From Silene conica (lineage: Eukaryota > Streptophyta > Magnoliopsida > Caryophyllales > Caryophyllaceae), in contig CM055315.2 of the NCBI GenBank assembly GCA_029255685.2, positions 27,967,501 through 28,031,500 of the forward strand: a DNA stretch of 64,000 nt. Reading direction: 5' to 3'. This document shows, in pieces, positions 11,899 through 22,680 of this stretch. Position 1 is the stretch's first letter. Every line of letters starts with the position of its first letter. Both the position numbers and the translations under genes were made by a program. The notes under the pieces were generated by a model. That model searched no databases and was not told where the DNA came from. It was given only the letters and a program-made list of their open reading frames with translations.

Positions 11899-11960
11899 CC
11901 AACACCAACACCAACACCAACACCAACACCAACACCAACACCAACACCAACACCAACCTG
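11700..11960. repeat. AT, CAA and CCAACA microsatellites
   Basis: An (AT)n tract runs from about 11714 to 11755. CAA triplets at about 11850-11896 pass into ACCAAC hexamers at about 11897-11957. They sit in the leader region upstream of the TNP2 gene. The valine/glycine-rich open frame on the minus strand is a product of the repeat. Confidence 0.9.
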
Positions 11961-12019
11961 CAAAAAAGAACAATTTACATATATTGGTCTGGGGTCCTTA
12001 TCTCTCCAGCCTAAACCCA

Positions 12020-12230
12020 TCTTTGAATCTTTCATACCATTAGTAAACACTCTTATATTTTCTTAATTGTAATGAGACAAAAATTGGGCAGCACTTCCCT
12101 ATTGTTCTCCAAATACATTATATAGAATGTATTTGGAGAACAATAAGGAAGTGTTGCCCAATTTTTGTTTCATTACAATCAAGAAAATATAAGAATGTTT
12201 ACTACCTAAATGGCATGAAAGATTCAAAGA
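12020..12230. repeat. large inverted repeat upstream of the TNP2 gene
   Basis: Left arm 12020-12120 (TCTTTGAATCTTTCATACCA ... CCAAATACATT) is matched in reverse by 12125-12230 (AATGTATTTGG ... GAAAGATTCAAAGA), with a few mismatches and almost no loop. If transcribed with the transposase leader it would form a hairpin of about 100 bp. Confidence 0.85.
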
Positions 12231-12599
12231 CAGTCCCAAAACGGGGACTATTCAACAATTACACCTAATGTGTAATTATTGAACGGGTACTATTCAAGAA
12301 TATTCTAAAAAAATCAACAACACTAACAATCAACAACAATGCAAATTTTATATCAAAAAACAATCGTCCTAAACAACTTAACAACAATATGCGACAGATT
12401 TGGGACGGAATTAGCTACTAACCTAATATCACTAACCACCTAACAATACTAACTAAACTAATCAAATAACAATTAAACTAAAATAACTATTCCTAATAAC
12501 AATAAAAAAACAATAATACGGAATTTGCGACGGAATTTTGCGACGGATTAAACATAAAAAATTAAGACGGTATATTAATAAAGTTAGTAAACATACATA

Positions 12600-12835
12600 A
12601 GAAAGAAAGAAGTGGCGGAGGGAAGGTGGCGGCGGTGAGGTGGTGACGGCGGTGAGGTGGCAGGTGGAAGGGAGAAGAAAGGAGAAGGAGGAGGAAGGAG
12701 GAGGAAGGAGGAGGAAGGAGAAGGAGGAAGGAGGAAGGAGGGGTGGTGGCGTGGCTCCGGCGGCTCCGGCGACGGCGGCGGCGGGGGATTGTAGGGGGTA
12801 GGGTAGGGTGGTAGGGTGGTGGTGTGGTGGTAGCA
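12600..12835. repeat. purine-rich low-complexity tract
   Basis: The plus strand is almost only G and A plus GGC triplets (GGTGGCGGCGGTGAGGTGG, GGAGGAGGAAGGAGGAGG). The proline/serine frames on the minus strand come from this composition. It may be an untranslated first exon or leader of the TNP2 transcription unit, but the sequence does not prove it. Confidence 0.6.
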
Positions 12836-12924
12836 CAAATCGCCGATCGCTTAGGGTTTGCTTTTTTTTTTAATTTTGAAATCGATTTGGGGAAAAGAAG
12901 GAGACCCGCGGGGTCTGTATAAAA

Positions 12925-13320
12925 AAGATTTGCGACGGAATTTTGCGACGGAATTTCCGTCGCAAATCTGGTCAAGGTCAAATCTTGACCAGATTTGCGA
13001 CGGAAATTCCGTCGCAAATATTGACTCCTGCGACGGAATTTCCGTCGCAAATCTGGTCAAGATTTGACCTTGAACCACTTTTGGTCAAGTCTGGTCAATA
13101 TGTTTGCGACGGAAATTCCGTCGCAAAGGTCAATATTTGCGACGGAATTTCCGTCGCAAACTTTCCCGCCATTTGACTTTCACTTCGCGGGTCTGGGAAA
13201 TTCAGGTCCGTCGCAAATTCTGTCGCAAAAAAAAAATCCGTCGCAAAGTCCGTCACAAAACTAATTTTGCGACGGAATTTCTGTCCGTCGCAAATTTTCC
13301 GTCGCAAGGGCAGTATTTTT
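12925..13320. repeat. CACTA right subterminal palindrome array
   Basis: The same GCGACGG/CCGTCGC half-sites as at the left end are present (about 16 here plus two at 12525-12548), interspersed with TCTTGACCAGATTTG-type modules. Several copies are degraded (CTGTCGC, CCGTCAC). This end lies upstream of the TNP2 gene, so it probably also holds the promoter. Confidence 0.8.
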
Positions 13321-13331
13321 TTGTAGTGATA

Positions 13332-14879
13332 GGAAAGTCGGGCTCCCTATATAATACAACACCCTAATACCCGAAAACGTACGTCATTCCCGAGGTACCC
13401 TAGTATTGGTCAAGGTTATTAAACCCACGATAACTTTTCGGTCATCCAAGTCATTTTCCCAAAGGTAGAGTTCAAACTGTTAATCAAAAGTACCCTCCTT
13501 GATTTCTTCCTCCCGGGTCCAACTCTGTCGACAAATAGTCTAAACAGGGTAGTCGATTCCAAGCTAATCAATCTCATTGATGGTCAAGGGTCAAAAATCA
13601 ACAAGAATCGCAATTAAAACATTAGACAAGTTAAATCCTTTGACTAACCCTAACTAACCACTCAACAGCCAATTAAAAGCAAGGGATTTAATACTGCTCA
13701 CCAATTGTTACTAATCTAACGCTAAATACATTAACAACTACGCTAAATATGAAATTAAGCATAAAACAATAAAGATTACAACTTTAATCTAATTTAAAAG
13801 CGAAATATAAATAAACTACATTAAACATGGTAAGATTAATAAAAAACTAAAACTTGGATTAATTAAATACGATTAAACTAGCCAAACATAACAATAATGA
13901 AAAATGCAATAACTAAAAGAGGGGAGAAATACAGATACTCCATATCAACTTGTAATTAAATGGAAATAAAAAGATAGATCCTCGTACAAATATTGTAGAT
14001 TAGACGATAATCTAATCTAAACTAAGATAACTAAAAAAAAGAGAGTTCTTGTTAGTGAAAAAGTAGATCTAAAATAGAGTCGTTCATGGCGGTACCATCC
14101 GAAAATTCAAATTTTTACCGGGCTTGGACATCATTGTTTTTAAAAATGGGTCATGGGTTAACCCGATCCAGCCCATTTTAGTAATGGGTCGGCCACAGAC
14201 AATAGAAATGTAAAACGGACTGACCCGTCCGGCCACTAAAGTAATACGAGCAATTAGTATATAATTACTTTTTGTTTAGTTTTTACTCTTGTTTGGATTT
14301 TGGAACTTAGTATTCAGATAATCAAGTTAGTCGTCCTTCTATTTTGTGTATTGATCTTAAGATCTTAAGAACTAAGAACTTAATTCAATATTAGTTTTGC
14401 AAGTTTATCACATTGTTAATTACTTAATCAATAATTTCTCAGAAGTTAACAGAAAAATATGAGTCTGGTAGCCCACGGGTTTCCCGAATTTTGCAGTTGG
14501 GTGGGTAAGAGCAAGGAGAAGTGGCCCGTTATTTTGGCCAGCCCGCCCGCTATAGTCTTATAAGACATATTTTTCCTTTTCACCCTAGCCCATATCAGAC
14601 CCAAACCCGCATTTGGAAAGCTCTAATCTAAAATAGCCTAAAACTATTGCTACTCCTCTCCTTTCTAAGTCCCTGCCTTCTCCCTTGAACTCTTATACCA
14701 AAAACACAAAATCTCATTGAAGATGGGTATTATTCGTTACAAGCAGAAGATGGATAATATCATTCTCAATGCAAGTTGATTGCAATATTCAAGAGGTGTT
14801 TTATATTTCCTCGCTTACCCTTCTACTTACTTTATTATAATAAGAGGAGTATTATCCATCACAGTAAAACTATTTATAT
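13332..14879. other. intergenic, no gene seen
   Basis: No credible open frame or domain is present. A GGGTCATGGGTTAACCCGAT segment at about 14147-14166 and a fragment at about 14700-14770 (CATTGAAGATGGGTATTATT) recall the MITE in the intron at 31340-31535, but without clear ends. Confidence 0.4.
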
Positions 14880-14888
14880 CTTAAAAAA

Positions 14889-15579
14889 GGATAATTTGTG
14901 AGAAACTACCTTATATTTATGCTCATTTGTGAACAACTACCTTACTTTTTATTTTTGGTTAAAAACTACCTTTCATTTTAATTTTTTGTTAAAAACTACC
15001 TAAAAAAAGTTTTGAGCTCAATTTCTATTTATTATTGGTTTCACACGTGTGAGTTATCTAAATTTTCATTCTTATTTTGTCGTTAAACTTGATATCCAAG
15101 CTTATCCTTCTTATCTAAAGTTCTAAACGAAAGGAAATTCTTATCATTAGCTTCAATTTCTTTTTTAAGCATGTGGAATAATTGTTCCGGATGATGAACA
15201 TGGGCTAAATGGTATGAACTCTATGCTATTAGTGAATAGGTGTAATAATTTTCACTAATAGCATAGAGTTCATACCATTTAGCCCATGTTCATCATCCGG
15301 AGCAATTATTCCGAAGCTAATGGCAAGAATTCCATTTCGTTTAGAACTTTAGATAAAAAGGATAAGCTTGCATATCAAGTTTAACGACAAAATAAGAATG
15401 AAAATTTAGAAAACTCACACGTGTGAAACCAATAATAAATAGAAATTGGCCTCAAAAACTTTTTTTAGGTAGTTTTTAACAAAAAATTAAAATGAAAGGT
15501 AGTTTTTAACCAAAAATAAAAAGTAAGGTAGTTGTTCACAAGTGGGCATAAATACAAGGTAGTTTCTCACAAATTATCC
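14889..15579. mobile_element. long foldback element (MULE-like MITE)
   Basis: Arms 14889-15236 and 15251-15579 are inverted copies with few mismatches, separated by a loop of only about 14 bases. The ends are GGATAATTTGTGAGAAAC and its reverse. The flanks are CTTAAAAAA (14880-14888) and ATTAAAAAA (15580-15588), a 9-bp duplication with one mismatch, which fits Mutator-like elements. The left arm has 20 extra bases at 15155-15174. No coding capacity is visible. Confidence 0.88.
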
Positions 15580-15588
15580 ATTAAAAAA

Positions 15589-15837
15589 TGAATGCTTCCC
15601 TTCCTGTCCTTCTCGATGCGAACCAAAAACCCAAAAAAAATGAAGGCCCCTCCTTTTTGTGCTCCTGCGAATCCATAATTCCATGTCAAGTGGACATGGG
15701 CCCAAGTTGATTTTATGATTTTGAGTTGATCAATAGGCCTCAAGCGGTTGAGTCAAGCCCAAACTTATTGACAGTTTTATAAGGCCACACTCCTCTGCCG
15801 AAAAACGTAGTCGGTGTTGACCCGGTTTATTTACTCA
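15589..15837. other. spacer, no gene seen
   Basis: This is a short spacer between the foldback element and the Helitron 3' end. Nothing is recognised. Confidence 0.4.
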
Positions 15838-16169
15838 CTAGTGTAACACCCGTGAAAAATCACGGGGTTGTGTACACTTATTTTTAAAGACGCCGTCGGT
15901 ATATTTATTTGAATATATAGCAATTCTGTTTATTCGGACGAATTATTTTTTAACGGGATGTTTGAATATAAGATATATTAGGTGAAAAGATGAATTTTCT
16001 GGTGCATTAATCTTCGAATAGCTATTAGTAATGATGATAATATTTGGATTACTTATGATAAAATTAATAAATAAGGTATATAAGAAAAAACAATAGACGA
16101 CTAAAAAAATATTAAATAACAAATATAAATTAAATGGATGTATTAAAATTCGATAACCCAACACGACAA

Positions 16170-16676
16170 TTACAGTTTCTCGAAAACCTCCTTGTAAACA
16201 ACATTTGTTGTTGTATTAGTCATCCGTCCTTCTTCATCAAGAAGTAGCACTTTTAGACCTTTCTTACTGGTGACCCTAGATATAGCAACGTACAGTTGGC
16301 CATGGGTAAAGACCGGTCTTGGAAGATAAAGTCCAACACGGGATAGAGACTGACGTTGACTTTTGTTGATAGTCATAGCGAAACAAACCGCTAAAGGAAA
16401 CTGTCTTCTTTCAAACTTAATTGGGAACCTGGTTTGATCGGAAGGAGTCAAGGTGATGCGGGGAATATAGACATTGCTTCCGATATGACTGCCAGAAATA
16501 ACTGTTACACTAATAACGCGATTTCCTAGTTGCCTTACCTCCATTCGGGTGCCATTGCACAAACCATTTGCTTGGTCAATGTTTCTTAAAAGCATCACTA
16601 TAGCTCCAACTTTCAGTCTTAAGTTGTGGTTAGGTAAACCGGAACATCTGATAGAGTTGGAGCTTAAGACTGAAAA
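16170..16676 (-). pseudogene. Helitron PIF1-like helicase, C-terminal relic
   Basis: The minus-strand frame reads SGLPNHNLRLKVGAIVMLLRN, then GLCNGTRM, then FPLAVCFAMTINKSQRQSL and VFTHGQLYVAISRVTSKKGL. These are the C-terminal motifs of the PIF1-like helicase domain of plant Helitron RepHel proteins. About 160 residues remain. The motif usually read as INKSQGQS is INKSQRQS here, a Gly-to-Arg change in a conserved motif. A possible splice acceptor (TTTTCAG) precedes the segment at about 16676. The rest of the helicase and the Rep domain are absent, so this copy is probably non-functional. The stop is at 16170. Confidence 0.88.
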
Positions 16677-16839
16677 TTCTCGTTTTATATATTACAAAAC
16701 TGGGAATAATATAAAAATCGAATGTAACAAATCATTTAATAATTAATGTGTAATTAAACCGAATAAATCATTTGTTTATGATTTTTTTACTTATGATTAA
16801 ATTATAGACTAATTAAATATCCAACATTCAATTAAGTTA

Positions 16840-17010
16840 ACGGCCCAAAGGCCGAAGCAATGAAATTACTGGGCTCAATATTCTCGAATAAAATGGCCCA
16901 ATTAATTTAGACGAAGCCCATGCATACTTCACAATTTTCAGATTTAAAACCCTACATCCCATCCCATATATAAACTCCCCTCACCCCACACTGTAACCCT
17001 AACCCTAATT
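16840..17010 (+). promoter_or_regulatory. host-type promoter with site II motifs and telo-boxes
   Basis: On the plus strand, GGCCCAAAGGCC, GGGCTC, GGCCCA and GCCCAT elements (16843-16922) are followed by AAACCCTAC (16947), a TATA box TATATAAAC (16968-16976) and AACCCTAACCCTAA (16996-17009), then a CT-rich leader. Site II plus telo-box is the known promoter layout of plant ribosomal-protein and other growth-linked genes. It faces opposite to the Helitron helicase, which suggests captured host sequence. Confidence 0.6.
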
Positions 17011-18205
17011 CATTTTCAGATAACCGCCCCTCTCTCTAACATTAATCCCTCTATCTCTCTAAAATAATTCGAAAAACCCCTCTATCTCTCTAAAATAATT
17101 AGAAAAACCCAGTCAGAAATTTTAACATGTTCACAAATTCATCTTCACAAACTCAAATTCATAAAATATAGAATTTCTTAAAATCAACTTATCAGCTTAT
17201 TCACAAACTCGTCGAGTTATAATGTCATTTTGGTTTAATTGGAATTATTTGTTTATCAAGATTAGATCTAAACATTTGTGTTAATAATTGAGTATTTTAA
17301 CATAAATAAGTTGTAAATTGTGTTAATAATTGAGTATATCAGTAAAAATTCATTTGCATGTCGGTTATTTAGATTTATTGATTTGTATGTCGTTTTAATT
17401 AGATTTATTTATTTGCATGTCGGTTTAATCGGATTTATTTGTTTATCAAGATTAGATCTAAACATTTAGACAGTGTTCAATTAACTTTTAGCGTTACTAA
17501 ATCGGATGACATAGATAACTTGAAGAGTTTTATCTAGTTTTCCCGTAATACCTACTAATTATTTACTCGTTTTTTGGGTTTGCATTACAGGACTTCTATT
17601 CACTTAAACGACGATGCTCTTGTCTAGATGGAAATTCCCTTAGGTGGTTTTGTTTAGTTGAGGTGTGTTTCAATCTCAGTACTAATTTTAAAATTATAAT
17701 GGTATTGGCCCTGAAACCTGGTTAAGTGAATTTTCAGTTAAATACCATGGCAAATCTAGTAAATATATCGTAATTCCAAACCTTAATAATACCGATTTTC
17801 TCCCGCTCATTTATGACTGTATAATAAATCGAACATTTTACCAACAACTCTTTTACTTAATTTAATAAATTCAATAAATAAATTACATTAATTCCTCTTT
17901 TTCTTCCCTCTTTCAAATTGCAAACCCTAATTTACACTCCTCCCAACTTTAAACTCTTTTAATTTCATGCAAAGTTGCAATCTTTTGCACCCATTTCACT
18001 CCTAAATACTGGTAATTTCACTAATGTTACTCTAAATTAATAAAATTAACTAATTTTATTTAGTGGGTAGTTTTGTTTTATTGTTATTTTAAATGGGTAG
18101 CTTTAATTTTTGCTTGAATGTTGGAATTTTTATCTGGGTTATGTTTATATAATGATTTATGTGTATTTTTTTTGTTTAAATGTATTGGGTTGATGTAAAG
18201 GAATC

Positions 18206-18496
18206 ATTATGACATTTGTTATATTTTTTCTGACATGCAGACGGAAAGTCGGACTCATGTTCAACAATGGTGAGTCAAATGCCATAACATATCCCAAATA
18301 TTTAATAATGAATTAAAGTTATGCTACACCATAATTAATTATTTTTCTCTGTTTTCGAGGATACGCATGACGGGCAGACTCAAGTTGAACAACAGTACTT
18401 AATATGGGAATAGAAGTGGGTAGAGAGAGCATGCAGATTGCAGATGCAGGAGAAGAGGAAGGTGAGACCATTGCAACTAACTGTTAAATGCTTCCA
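18206..18496 (+). repeat. exon-like block, copy 1 of a 291-bp duplication
   Basis: This block is repeated at 19397-19687 with only scattered changes. It contains splice-like borders: TGACATGCAG before ACGGAAAGTCGGACTCATG, then CAATG|GTGAGTC, and later TTTTCGAG before GATACGCATGACGGG, ending GAAGAGGAAG|GTGAGAC. The second block, ATGGGAATAGAAGTGG and on, loosely resembles the start of the tiny RPL41 ribosomal-protein gene, but the reading is not convincing. It is probably exons of a captured or decayed host gene. Confidence 0.55.
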
Positions 18497-19396
18497 TTTT
18501 TGTCTTTTGTGGCTGTTGGTGTCATCTGTGGCTCTTAAGACTGTACATGGCGATCCTTATGTTTTTTGTTTGACTTTGTTAATTCATGTGCCTTCTAATT
18601 TAACATTTGTTCCAGACTACCTAGGTCAGTTTTATATTGTCAGCGTATTCGTTTGATTAGACACAACCTGCTGTAAGTTACAAACCCCTTCATGTAGTGT
18701 TAGGTTCTGCAACTCTGAGTCATGACTTATGAGCACATTATAAACATGAAGTTTGTTAGTGTATTTGTGAAATTGTACTTAAAAACGGGTCTTTGCCCAG
18801 GCACAAAGAGATAAAGAAGCCCTCTTCAGAACTTGGTTTAAAAATGTGCACTTAGGCATGCCTAGGCTAAGGCAAATTTCTTCCCTTGGTTTTTCATAGA
18901 TTTCTTTCCAAAGTCAAGTAGTGGGAACTGGGAATTGTTCTAGTGGAAAGAATTTTCATGTCGTGGAAAAGGAATCATTAGATCATTCTGTCTGCTGTAC
19001 AATGCACAGCTTAATCATGATTATAACCAATCATTTGCCTTATCAAGTCTCAACCCTTATTTTATGTGCTTGATTATTCATTTTTAGTTGTTATGAGGCC
19101 TCTGCCGTACTATTATTAAATTGATAATTCCCTATTAAACGTGTGATCTTTGTCAGTATCTATTCTCAAGCTTATATTTGTTGATAGCCGTCTAAGTTCT
19201 GACATTAACCATATGATCTTTTCCCCATTTTGATTAACCCAATATCCTATTAAACTGATAATTCCCTAGTAAACAGCCCACTGTTTTACTAATACAGTAA
19301 TCACATTATTCATATCTTATATAGTTTATCAGTTGTCTCAAATTAATTATTGATTAGCATGTTAATTTAATTAGATCATTTATTTAGTTCTCATTA

Positions 19397-19687
19397 ATTA
19401 TGACATTTGTTATATTTTTTCTGACATGCAGATGGAAAGTCGGACTCATGTTCAACAATGGTGAGTCAAATGCCATACCATATCCCAAATATTTAATAAT
19501 GAATTTAAGTGCTGCTACACCGTAATTAATTATTTTTCTCTGTTTTCGAGGATACGCATGACGGGCAGACTCAAGTTGAACAACGGTACTTAATATGGGA
19601 ATAGAAGTTGGTAGAGAGGGCATGCAGATTGCAGATGCAGGAGAAGAGGAAGGTGAGACAATTGTGACTAACTGTTATATGCTTCCA
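19397..19687 (+). repeat. exon-like block, copy 2 of a 291-bp duplication
   Basis: This is a direct repeat of 18206-18496, displaced by 1,191 bp. The splice-like borders are kept. One change (ACGG to ATGG after the AG) creates an ATG at the block's first exon border. Confidence 0.6.
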
Positions 19688-22560
19688 CAAATAGGATATT
19701 AACTTTGGTTTTCGTTTTCATCACTTGTGAGTTGCTTCATGAAGTGTAATTTATGTTAATTGATTGAATAAATTGTGACTAATTTAAATTATGTTACACG
19801 AAAAATGACTTAAAATATTTGATAAACGAAAAGTTTAGATATGTTAATCCTATATTAATTTGTCAGCAAGAAGTTGTTATTGTGTGAAACATATAAGTTG
19901 TTGCATAATGTGGGTGCACGTCGAAACATTATTTCGCCGATCAAAATTTTAAATATATGTAAATGTATGTATAGCTACGAAAAGTTTTGTAATGATTTAT
20001 AAGAGATAATTTAATCATAAGAATATAAACAGATTTACACCTATTTCTTATTACCTAATTCATTTCATCTAAATAATAGCTGATTTTATCCGTGTAGAAC
20101 ATATATTTTATATTTATTATATTAATTCCTAAATATAATAGATCTGATGTTTAGGATATTGACTCGTTTTTTATGGAATAGATATGCTCGATATTTTTCT
20201 GTTTTTTTATTTTAATTTAGTTATTGACTCGGGTCAAATTATGTTTGATATTTTTATGCTTGATAGTCTATGTTTAGGATAGATAACAATAACAATCAGA
20301 GTACTTGAATAGATAACAATAACGATTTTTATGGCATAGAATCATTATTTCATTATAAAATATTCAAATCAATTGATAATTTTGTGCAAATCAAACTTGG
20401 TTGATGTGAAAGTTTTTGTGTTTAATTTAAGTCAGAGTTAAACTATTCATATTAGGGTTTTAGCCTTGAATTATTTCATTATCTTTTAGCTTATGTGGTT
20501 GAGAAGTCTGGTAGGGTTTAATTAAAGATGATGCACAATTTATTGAGAGGTCCTACAGTTTTTTTTATGTTAATACAAAACGCAGTCTTACAAATCCATC
20601 TTTAATCGAAAATAACCAACTACTTGACTATGTAGCAACCACAATAAACTGAAATTGCATTTAGTAAGTAAAATACTTAAAATCAATACCTGATGTAGGA
20701 CGATAAAGTGGTTGTTTACTGTTTTGTGACGGTAAATTCACATTTCTCTGCCGATGTGTGTTTGTTATTTCACGTAGGGCAAAAACTGTATTTCCTGAAA
20801 GATGTAAAAACTAAATTAGAAAAGGAGTAAAATGAAGAACAATTGAAATTGTACAACAACTATTTAATAAATAAACTAACCTTTATCACGTTCATTGCTT
20901 TTTCTTTTAGGGTTTTTTGGTTGGCCATGATTTTCTGCCATGGGATTCCTGATAGGTTGTTAATAATATTTAGTTTTCAGAGAAGTGAATAATACACATT
21001 ATGCAGTGGTATTAATAGGGTTTAGGATTTTGTTTACGTTTAGGGTTTTCCTCGAAGTGTGGGCTCATTATTTTTTTAATTATATGGTTTGGAATATTTT
21101 AATTATTCCAAACGGTTTGAGTAAAATATATGGTTTGGAATATTTTAATTATTCCAAACGGTTTGAGTAAATCATGGAAAGATTTTATGGAATATCTTTT
21201 TATTATCTCTAAAACCGTGATATAATATCTTTTTATTATATTTTATATGACTCATTAATATTTTATATACTTGATTTTATGGCATAGAATATAATATCTT
21301 CTAGTCTTGTTTATGTCAGACCGTGATATAATTCCTTCTTTTATAGAATATAATATCATTATTTTATTATTTTAGTTCTTGTTTATGGAATATTAATATT
21401 TAATATTTTATATGCTAAAGAATATAATTATGGAAAGATCTATATTAAGTATGTGAATCATCTATGGTTTATGTCAGACCCAAATCATCTACTAAGTACG
21501 TTTTTGTGATCTGTATTTTATATGCTAAAGAATATAATTATGAAAAGATTTTCACAGTTTGAATCATCTATATTTAATATTAAGTATGTGAAATATTAAA
21601 TATTGATATTATATTTGCTAAAGAATATAATTATGGAAAGATTTTATTAAGTATGTGAATGGTTGACTAATCTGAGTTTCGAGATTATTATGAATGGTTG
21701 ACTAATCTGAGTTTCGAGATTATTATGAATGAATGAACAAACCTGAGTTTCGAGATTATTATGAATGAATGTCAAATTTTTAATAGAATGTTTACGATAG
21801 ATAGCAGTCAGAGTATTTGAATTTATATTTTATATCATGGAAACATTTTTAAGAAATAACGTTTGCAAAGTGAATACAAAATAAATACTGGGATTACTTA
21901 CAAAATCGTAGTCATAACGTGTAGAATTACATACTCGGATGAAAATGGACTGAATATACTCTTCGCTTATGAACAGACTCTTCATATACCTATGGATGGA
22001 GCAGTAGAGCTTCGAGTGAAGCTTGGAGACGTATTATTCACCAAGTTAATGCGTTTCATTTATCAGAGCTCTAAATATCTTCTGCAAACTCTAATTCCAA
22101 GTTTTCATTGTCTATATAAACTTGAATCAGTGCAGCAGCTTTTTATGCAAATAGTCCAAACATCGCCGGCACAATCTGATAAACGAAGAAGCTAACACTA
22201 TTTAGAGTTCTGAAATGGATTTAATAAACCTTCTCGAAAACGTGTTGACATACCTGAAATGGATGTTTCATCAATGATATAGAAAGGATGTGGCAATAGT
22301 TGGACTTTGATTATGATTTTTGAAAAAGACGAACAATCAGTTTTGGGTGACATTTTGCTTTCTTTCATCATTATTCAAAATATAGAAAGGATAATTGTAT
22401 TAAGAATGATTGTATTCAGAATGATTATGATGATTATAATCTGGTAAAATGAGAATGAGTCAAATTTGGAAGGATTTTATTCTTATTCAGTTTTTGTATT
22501 TTATAAATAAATAAATTATTAAATTATTAAATTAATATGAGGTGACATAGATGAGTAAAT
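19688..22560. other. AT-rich Helitron interior, no recognised gene
   Basis: Two small tandem repeats stand out. One is a 44-bp unit containing a GTTTGGAATATTTTAATTAT palindrome, twice at 21082-21172. The other is a 40-bp unit (ACTAATCTGAGTTTCGAGAT), three times at 21658-21775. A 110-codon open frame at 21863-22195 matches no family I know; I cannot support it as a gene. Confidence 0.5.
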
Positions 22561-22680
22561 CTGATTGGTCTAAAAAAATTGAAAATACTGAGGATGAATG
22601 TGAGAGCTCGAAATACCCAATGCTGCGACATGATTGCGCCACGTAAGCGGAAATCCATCCTTCTTTTATAGTAATAATGA

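Larger units (their letters stand above)
5598..13328 (-). mobile_element. CACTA (En/Spm) transposon, two-gene, apparently intact
   Basis: The left end is CACTACAAAACAATGC (5598). The right end is ...TTTTTTTGTAGTG (13328), which reversed reads CACTACAAAAAAATAC. These are the expected CACTA inverted termini. The flanking triplets are CTA (5595-5597) and ATA (13329-13331), a 3-bp duplication with one mismatch. Both subterminal regions carry dense GCGACGG/CCGTCGC half-sites: about 19 on the left and about 18 on the right, counted by eye. Inside are two minus-strand genes, tnpA-like (6300-7910) and TNP2 (8072-11650). Every exon is open and every intron has GT-AG, so the 7.7-kb copy could be autonomous. 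A truncated relative lies at 35786-36364. Confidence 0.92.
15838..22680 (-). mobile_element. Helitron, 6.8 kb, minus orientation, helicase relic and foreign cargo
   Basis: The 5' end at 22680 reads TCATTATTACTATAAAAG on the minus strand, preceded by A. The 3' end at 15838 reads CCCGTGATTTTTCACGGG, then TGTTACA, then CTAG, followed by T. It has a perfect 7-bp stem at the normal distance from CTAG. Both termini have the same orientation and both sit in A/T target context. The C-terminal helicase coding sequence (16170-16676) lies on the same strand, 330 bp from the 3' end, where it belongs in an autonomous Helitron. No Rep domain is seen; most of the interior is non-Helitron sequence. The alternative is two unrelated ends of different copies. 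Confidence 0.75.

Noticed and set aside
11808-12050. Valine/glycine repeat protein
   Set aside because: It is a direct translation of the CAA and ACCAAC microsatellites.
12462-12838. Proline/serine-rich open frames on the minus strand
   Set aside because: They are several overlapping frames of the same purine-rich low-complexity tract, with no domain and no consistent frame.
18438-18656. 72-codon plus-strand frame as a ribosomal-protein L41-type gene
   Set aside because: It starts at a non-ATG codon, runs past a likely splice donor, and the likeness to RPL41 is too weak to call.
21863-22195. 110-codon open frame as a gene
   Set aside because: No known domain, no splice or promoter support, and it sits inside the Helitron; the reverse strand does not show a Helitron RPA-like protein either.
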